Shown: positions 14,190 through 17,015 of the stretch, piece after piece
Layout of the letters: each line of letters begins with the position of its first letter
How positions within the stretch are numbered: position 1 is the first letter of the stretch
Assembly (NCBI GenBank): GCA_040006575.1
Contig: JBDTWS010000087.1
Span: forward strand, 1-17,015
Reading direction: 5' to 3'
DNA length: 17,015 bases
DNA from: UKL13-2 sp040006575
GTDB taxonomy: Bacteria > Pseudomonadota > Gammaproteobacteria > Burkholderiales > Usitatibacteraceae
Notes under the pieces: model-generated
What the model saw: the letters and a program-made list of their open reading frames with translations, nothing else
Databases searched by the model: none
Told to the model about the DNA's origin: nothing
Made by a program: the position numbers and the translations under genes

Positions 14190-15531
14190 ATTGTCCGAAG
14201 TTGGCGTCGCGCAGCAGCGCCAGTTTTCCGCCCTGTAGCGCGGCCGATTGCTTGAACGCCGCAATGTATTTTTGTGCGAGTGGTTCGGCTTTCGGCAAGG
14301 CAACACGCAGTGGATCCTGGTGAATGCCGGACACCTTGAATTCGTAATGGAGGTGCGGGCCGGTTGCCCAGCCCGTGGCACCGACGTAGCCGATGGTCTG
14401 GCCCTGGCTTACGCGGGTTCCGCGGCGCACGGAGGCGGCGAATCCGGACATGTGTCCATACAACGTGGTAATTCCGCCGGCGTGGCGAATTTCGATCATG
14501 TTGCCGTAGCCGCCTTTTACGCCGGCGTATTCAACTGTGCCGTCCGCCGTAGCCCAGATCGGTGTGCCACGCGGTGCGGCGAAATCCACACCGGTATGCT
14601 GCCGCCAGTTTTTCAGCAGCGGATGGAAGCGTCCGCCAAAACCTGACGACACACGCGAAAAAGCGAGCGCCGAACGCAGGAATGATTTCGCGCGATTCTG
14701 GCCTTCGCCGGAATAATAGCCATCGTTGCCTTCGCTGTCGGTAAACAGGAATGCCTCAAAAGTCTTGCCGTTGTTGGTGAATTCGGCGGACAACACGCGG
14801 CCCGGGCCCATGTATTCACCATCGCGATACAGCATTTCGTAGATGACGCTGAAACGATCGCCCTTGCGCAGGTCGATATGGAAATCGATATCGGTGGAGA
14901 ACACGCGCGCAATCTGGTTGGCGATGGCGTCGGGAATGCCTGCTGTATCCGTCGCGCCGTACAGCGACGAACGAATGATGCCGGATTTGTAGACTTGCTG
15001 CGCCGTGGAGGAAACTTTCAGGTCCTGCCCAATGAAACTATCGCCCTGGCGCGTGACTTGCAGGTATTGGTCTGGACTGTACAGGTAGGTGAAGGACTGC
15101 ATTGTGCCGTCGGCACTGGTCACAGCCTGCACGGTGCGACCTGGACGCAGCTGGAAAATGCTGCGGGCCGATTTGTCGGTGCGCATGAAATTGAATGCGG
15201 CCTGGTCGTCGACATTGAGCCGTTTCAGCAATGTGGCGACACTGTCGCCACGCTGGATGCGGTCGCTGGTATGAAATTCCGCCACATCGTCGAGGTTGAG
15301 TGCCGCTTCTTCCGCTTTCGGCAAAGCCAGGTTTTGCGTGATTTCGCGGCGCTGGATATTGTCGAGCTGGCTGTCTGAAGAAACGCCGAACGCGGTGAGC
15401 ACGCCAAATATTGGCAGTGCGAAAAGCACTGTCACGGCGATCGCAAGGCGTTTGGCTTGTGCGCGTTGCATGACGAGCCATCGGCCGGCGCCACGCTTTT
15501 GCGCTAAGATTTTGAATTCTGCGAATGTCAT
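14182..15531 (-). CDS. M23 family metallo-endopeptidase (MepM-like peptidoglycan hydrolase)
   Basis: This is a periplasmic, membrane-anchored peptidase that cuts peptidoglycan cross-links, opening the mesh for growth. Of 449 residues, one membrane anchor is at about 27-49, an OapA/LysM-like region at about 86-165 (RIQRGDSVATLLKRL is a LysM-type start), a middle beta domain to about 280, and the M23 catalytic domain at about 295-410. Zinc and catalytic residues are intact: HTGVD (H312, D316), YGHM (H360) and HLH (H393, H395). The ATG at 15531 has AGGA upstream at a good distance. It is followed by anmK in an overlapping arrangement and is divergent from tyrS, a neighbourhood I recall from betaproteobacteria. 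The closest E. coli relative is MepM (YebA). Confidence 0.92.
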   Translation of the reverse strand: MTFAEFKILAQKRGAGRWLVMQRAQAKRLAIAVTVLFALPIFGVLTAFGVSSDSQLDNIQRREITQNLALPKAEEAALNLDDVAEFHTSDRIQRGDSVATLLKRLNVDDQAAFNFMRTDKSARSIFQLRPGRTVQAVTSADGTMQSFTYLYSPDQYLQVTRQGDSFIGQDLKVSSTAQQVYKSGIIRSSLYGATDTAGIPDAIANQIARVFSTDIDFHIDLRKGDRFSVIYEMLYRDGEYMGPGRVLSAEFTNNGKTFEAFLFTDSEGNDGYYSGEGQNRAKSFLRSALAFSRVSSGFGGRFHPLLKNWRQHTGVDFAAPRGTPIWATADGTVEYAGVKGGYGNMIEIRHAGGITTLYGHMSGFAASVRRGTRVSQGQTIGYVGATGWATGPHLHYEFKVSGIHQDPLRVALPKAEPLAQKYIAAFKQSAALQGGKLALLRDANFGQFE

Positions 15532-15561
15532 GCTGTCCTGAGGATCAATTGATCTTGTGCC

Positions 15562-15597
15562 CGCAAGGCGTTGAAGAATAACAGTAAAGACCTTGCG
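15562..15597. promoter_or_regulatory. Inverted repeat CGCAAGG-N22-CCTTGCG in the M23/tyrS divergent gap
   Basis: Perfect 7-base arms at 15562-15568 and 15591-15597 lie in the 98-base gap between divergent starts. It could be an operator or a leader hairpin of tyrS. No clear promoter boxes were found beside it, so this is only a position worth noting. Confidence 0.25.
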
Positions 15598-15629
15598 CTG
15601 TCACTCCTCCTACCTGAAGAAAAAACGAT

Positions 15630-16835
15630 ATGACTGTTACAACTGACGTCGATGGCGCGCTGGCCATCATAAAGCGTGGTGCCGACGAGCTAATTGTCGA
15701 AGCGGATATGCGGAAGAAGCTGGAGAGTGGGCGCAAGCTGCGTATCAAATTTGGTCTCGATCCAACTGCACCAGATTTACATCTTGGTCATACCGTTGTG
15801 TTGAACAAAATGCGGCAGTTCCAGGATCTTGGCCACACCGTCATCTATCTCATCGGCGATTTCACGTCGATGATCGGGGACCCTAGCGGCCGCAACGCAA
15901 CGCGCCCGCCTTTGACTCGAGAGCAGGTTGAATCAAACGCAAAAACCTACTTTAGCCAGGCTAGCCTGGTGCTCGACCCTGAAAAGACGGAAATACGCTA
16001 CAACTCAGAATGGTCCGATCCTTTGGGCGCGCGTGGAATGATAGAGCTGGCGTCCCGATGGACCGTTGCGCGCATGTTGGAGCGTGATGATTTCACCAAG
16101 CGATTCCAGGGTGGCGTTCCGATCTCGGTGCATGAGTTCCTGTATCCATTAATGCAAGGCTATGACTCCGTTGCGCTGAAGGCCGATGTGGAGCTGGGGG
16201 GCACGGACCAGAAATTTAATTTGCTGGTCGGGCGCGAACTGCAAAAGCAGTACGGCCAGGAGCAGCAATGCATTCTCACCATGCCGCTGCTGGAGGGCCT
16301 CGACGGTGTGGAGAAGATGTCGAAGTCCAAGAACAACTATGTGGGAATTACCGATAGGCCCAGCGAAATGTTCGGCAAGCTCATGTCCATTACAGATGTA
16401 ATGATGTGGAAGTACATTGAATTGCTTTCGTTTCGGTCCCTGGAGGTCGTTGCGGGATGGAAAAAAGAAGTCGAGGGTGGCCGCAATCCGCGCGATATCA
16501 AAGTCGCGTTTGCACAGGAGATCGTTGCGCGGTTTCATTCGGCAGATGCGGCAGACGCTGCACTTGCTGATTTCGAAGCGCGCCATCACGGCGGCATTCC
16601 CGAGGATATTCCTGACGTGACGATCGAGTGCCCCGAAGGTGTGTTGGGAATAGCGCAGATATTGAAACAGGCGGGCCTGACACCAAGTGCGTCTGAAGCC
16701 GTACGCATGATCCAGCAGGGTGGCGTAAAGCTTGACGGCGAAAAGATAAGTGACAAGGCGCTCACTCTCAACAAGGGCGCTACAGTAGTAGCGCAAGTGG
16801 GCAAGCGCAAATTCGCGCGCGTCACTCTCAAGTAG
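15630..16835 (+). CDS. tyrS: Tyrosyl-tRNA synthetase (TyrZ-like type)
   Basis: This class I aminoacyl-tRNA synthetase charges tRNA-Tyr in the cytoplasm. The 401 residues contain the HIGH-type motif HLGH (51-54), the tyrosine-binding region (GDFTSMIGDPSG, about 76-87), KMSKS (229-233) and a C-terminal S4 RNA-binding domain (about 335-401, VRMIQQGGVKLDGEKI). The sequence FGLDPTAPDLHLGHTVVLNK and the length of 401 fit the TyrZ-like branch, not the E. coli TyrS branch. The ATG at 15630 is preceded by only a weak GAAG site. Base composition is lower in GC than the neighbouring genes (about 50-57% in lines I counted). The rRNA promoter starts about 50 bases after the stop. Confidence 0.95.
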   Translation: MTVTTDVDGALAIIKRGADELIVEADMRKKLESGRKLRIKFGLDPTAPDLHLGHTVVLNKMRQFQDLGHTVIYLIGDFTSMIGDPSGRNATRPPLTREQVESNAKTYFSQASLVLDPEKTEIRYNSEWSDPLGARGMIELASRWTVARMLERDDFTKRFQGGVPISVHEFLYPLMQGYDSVALKADVELGGTDQKFNLLVGRELQKQYGQEQQCILTMPLLEGLDGVEKMSKSKNNYVGITDRPSEMFGKLMSITDVMMWKYIELLSFRSLEVVAGWKKEVEGGRNPRDIKVAFAQEIVARFHSADAADAALADFEARHHGGIPEDIPDVTIECPEGVLGIAQILKQAGLTPSASEAVRMIQQGGVKLDGEKISDKALTLNKGATVVAQVGKRKFARVTLK

Positions 16836-16866
16836 CGAATCTTCGAAAATAATTTCCGGTCTGTTG

Positions 16867-16916
16867 AAAGTTTTTTCGCAAAAAGACTTGACCGTGTTTT
16901 CGGAAGATTGCATAAT
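16867..16916 (+). promoter_or_regulatory. Strong sigma-70 promoter with UP element, probably for an rRNA operon
   Basis: The -35 is TTGACC (16888-16893) and the -10 is CATAAT (16911-16916), with a 17-base spacer. Just upstream, AAAGTTTTTTCGCAAAAAG (16867-16885) closely follows the UP-element pattern of A-tract, T-tract, gap, A-tract. The expected start is near 16923. The direction and the boxA downstream indicate an rRNA transcription unit. Confidence 0.8.
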
Positions 16917-17015
16917 GTGAATCCTCCACAAAACGCAGCAAGCAAAGCGTGGCGACGGAGTTGCTCTTTAAAAACATGACAACCGATAAAGGTGGGCACG
17001 GGGTGTATTGAGTGC
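16917..17015 (+). ncRNA. 5' leader of a presumed rRNA operon (partial)
   Basis: This is transcribed sequence between the CATAAT box and the end of the window, with no open frame of note. It contains the boxA at 16962. The mature 16S start (an AGAGTTTGAT-type beginning) is not reached, so the rRNA call rests on promoter, boxA and the GATAAAGGTGGGC leader wording. Confidence 0.65.
16962..16971 (+). promoter_or_regulatory. BoxA-like rRNA antitermination site
   Basis: TGCTCTTTAA matches the E. coli rRNA boxA core. It is followed by AACCGATAAAGGTGGGCACG (16981-17000), a leader wording I recall from betaproteobacterial 16S upstream regions. NusB/NusE-type antitermination is implied. The 16S gene itself is not in the window. 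Confidence 0.8.

Noticed and set aside
16864..16892. Second rRNA promoter using TTGAAA at 16864
   Set aside because: No acceptable -10 box lies 16-18 bases downstream; the region is better explained as the UP element.

Overview
The window reads like a moderately GC-rich betaproteobacterial chromosome, probably Burkholderiales or a near relative. Three things point there. It has a System I cytochrome c maturation cluster. It has tyrS divergent from an M23 peptidase plus anmK pair. And tyrS is followed at once by a leader with an rRNA-type promoter and a boxA-like TGCTCTTTAA, in the style seen upstream of 16S genes in this group. The assignment is inference from gene content and leader style; no marker gene search was possible. 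No phage, plasmid, CRISPR or transposase gene is visible.

Layout. Positions 1-7161 (+) hold a compact ccm operon: a 5'-truncated ccmI, then ccmA, B, C, D, E, F, G and H. Every junction overlaps by a few bases except ccmF/ccmG, which depends on the ccmG start chosen. CcmABCD loads and releases heme on CcmE. CcmF, CcmH and CcmI attach heme to apocytochromes whose CXXCH cysteines are kept reduced by CcmG and CcmH. Positions 7191-8948 (-) encode a secreted alpha/beta hydrolase with a C-terminal DUF5648-like module. From 9117 (+) come a CoA-binding-fold protein, an NfeD protein, a stomatin-like SPFH protein and O-acetylhomoserine sulfhydrylase (metY). From 15531 back to 13092 (-) lie an M23 endopeptidase and anmK, overlapping and probably co-transcribed, for peptidoglycan remodelling and recycling. 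Positions 15630-16835 (+) are tyrS, and 16836-17015 are the promoter and leader of what is almost certainly an rRNA operon just beyond the window.

Most interesting signals. (1) A roughly 62-bp palindromic element is present twice, with about 46 of 62 positions identical and no gaps. One copy lies inside the 5' end of ccmH (6646-6707) and one between the SPFH gene and metY (11704-11765). I do not recognise it as a named family. (2) The SPFH reading frame runs upstream without a stop for 162 extra codons, back to the NfeD stop codon. It starts with a coding-like small membrane protein, yet the SPFH part has its own strong ribosome binding site. (3) ccmI lies before ccmA instead of after ccmH. 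Most of the window is otherwise ordinary core genome.
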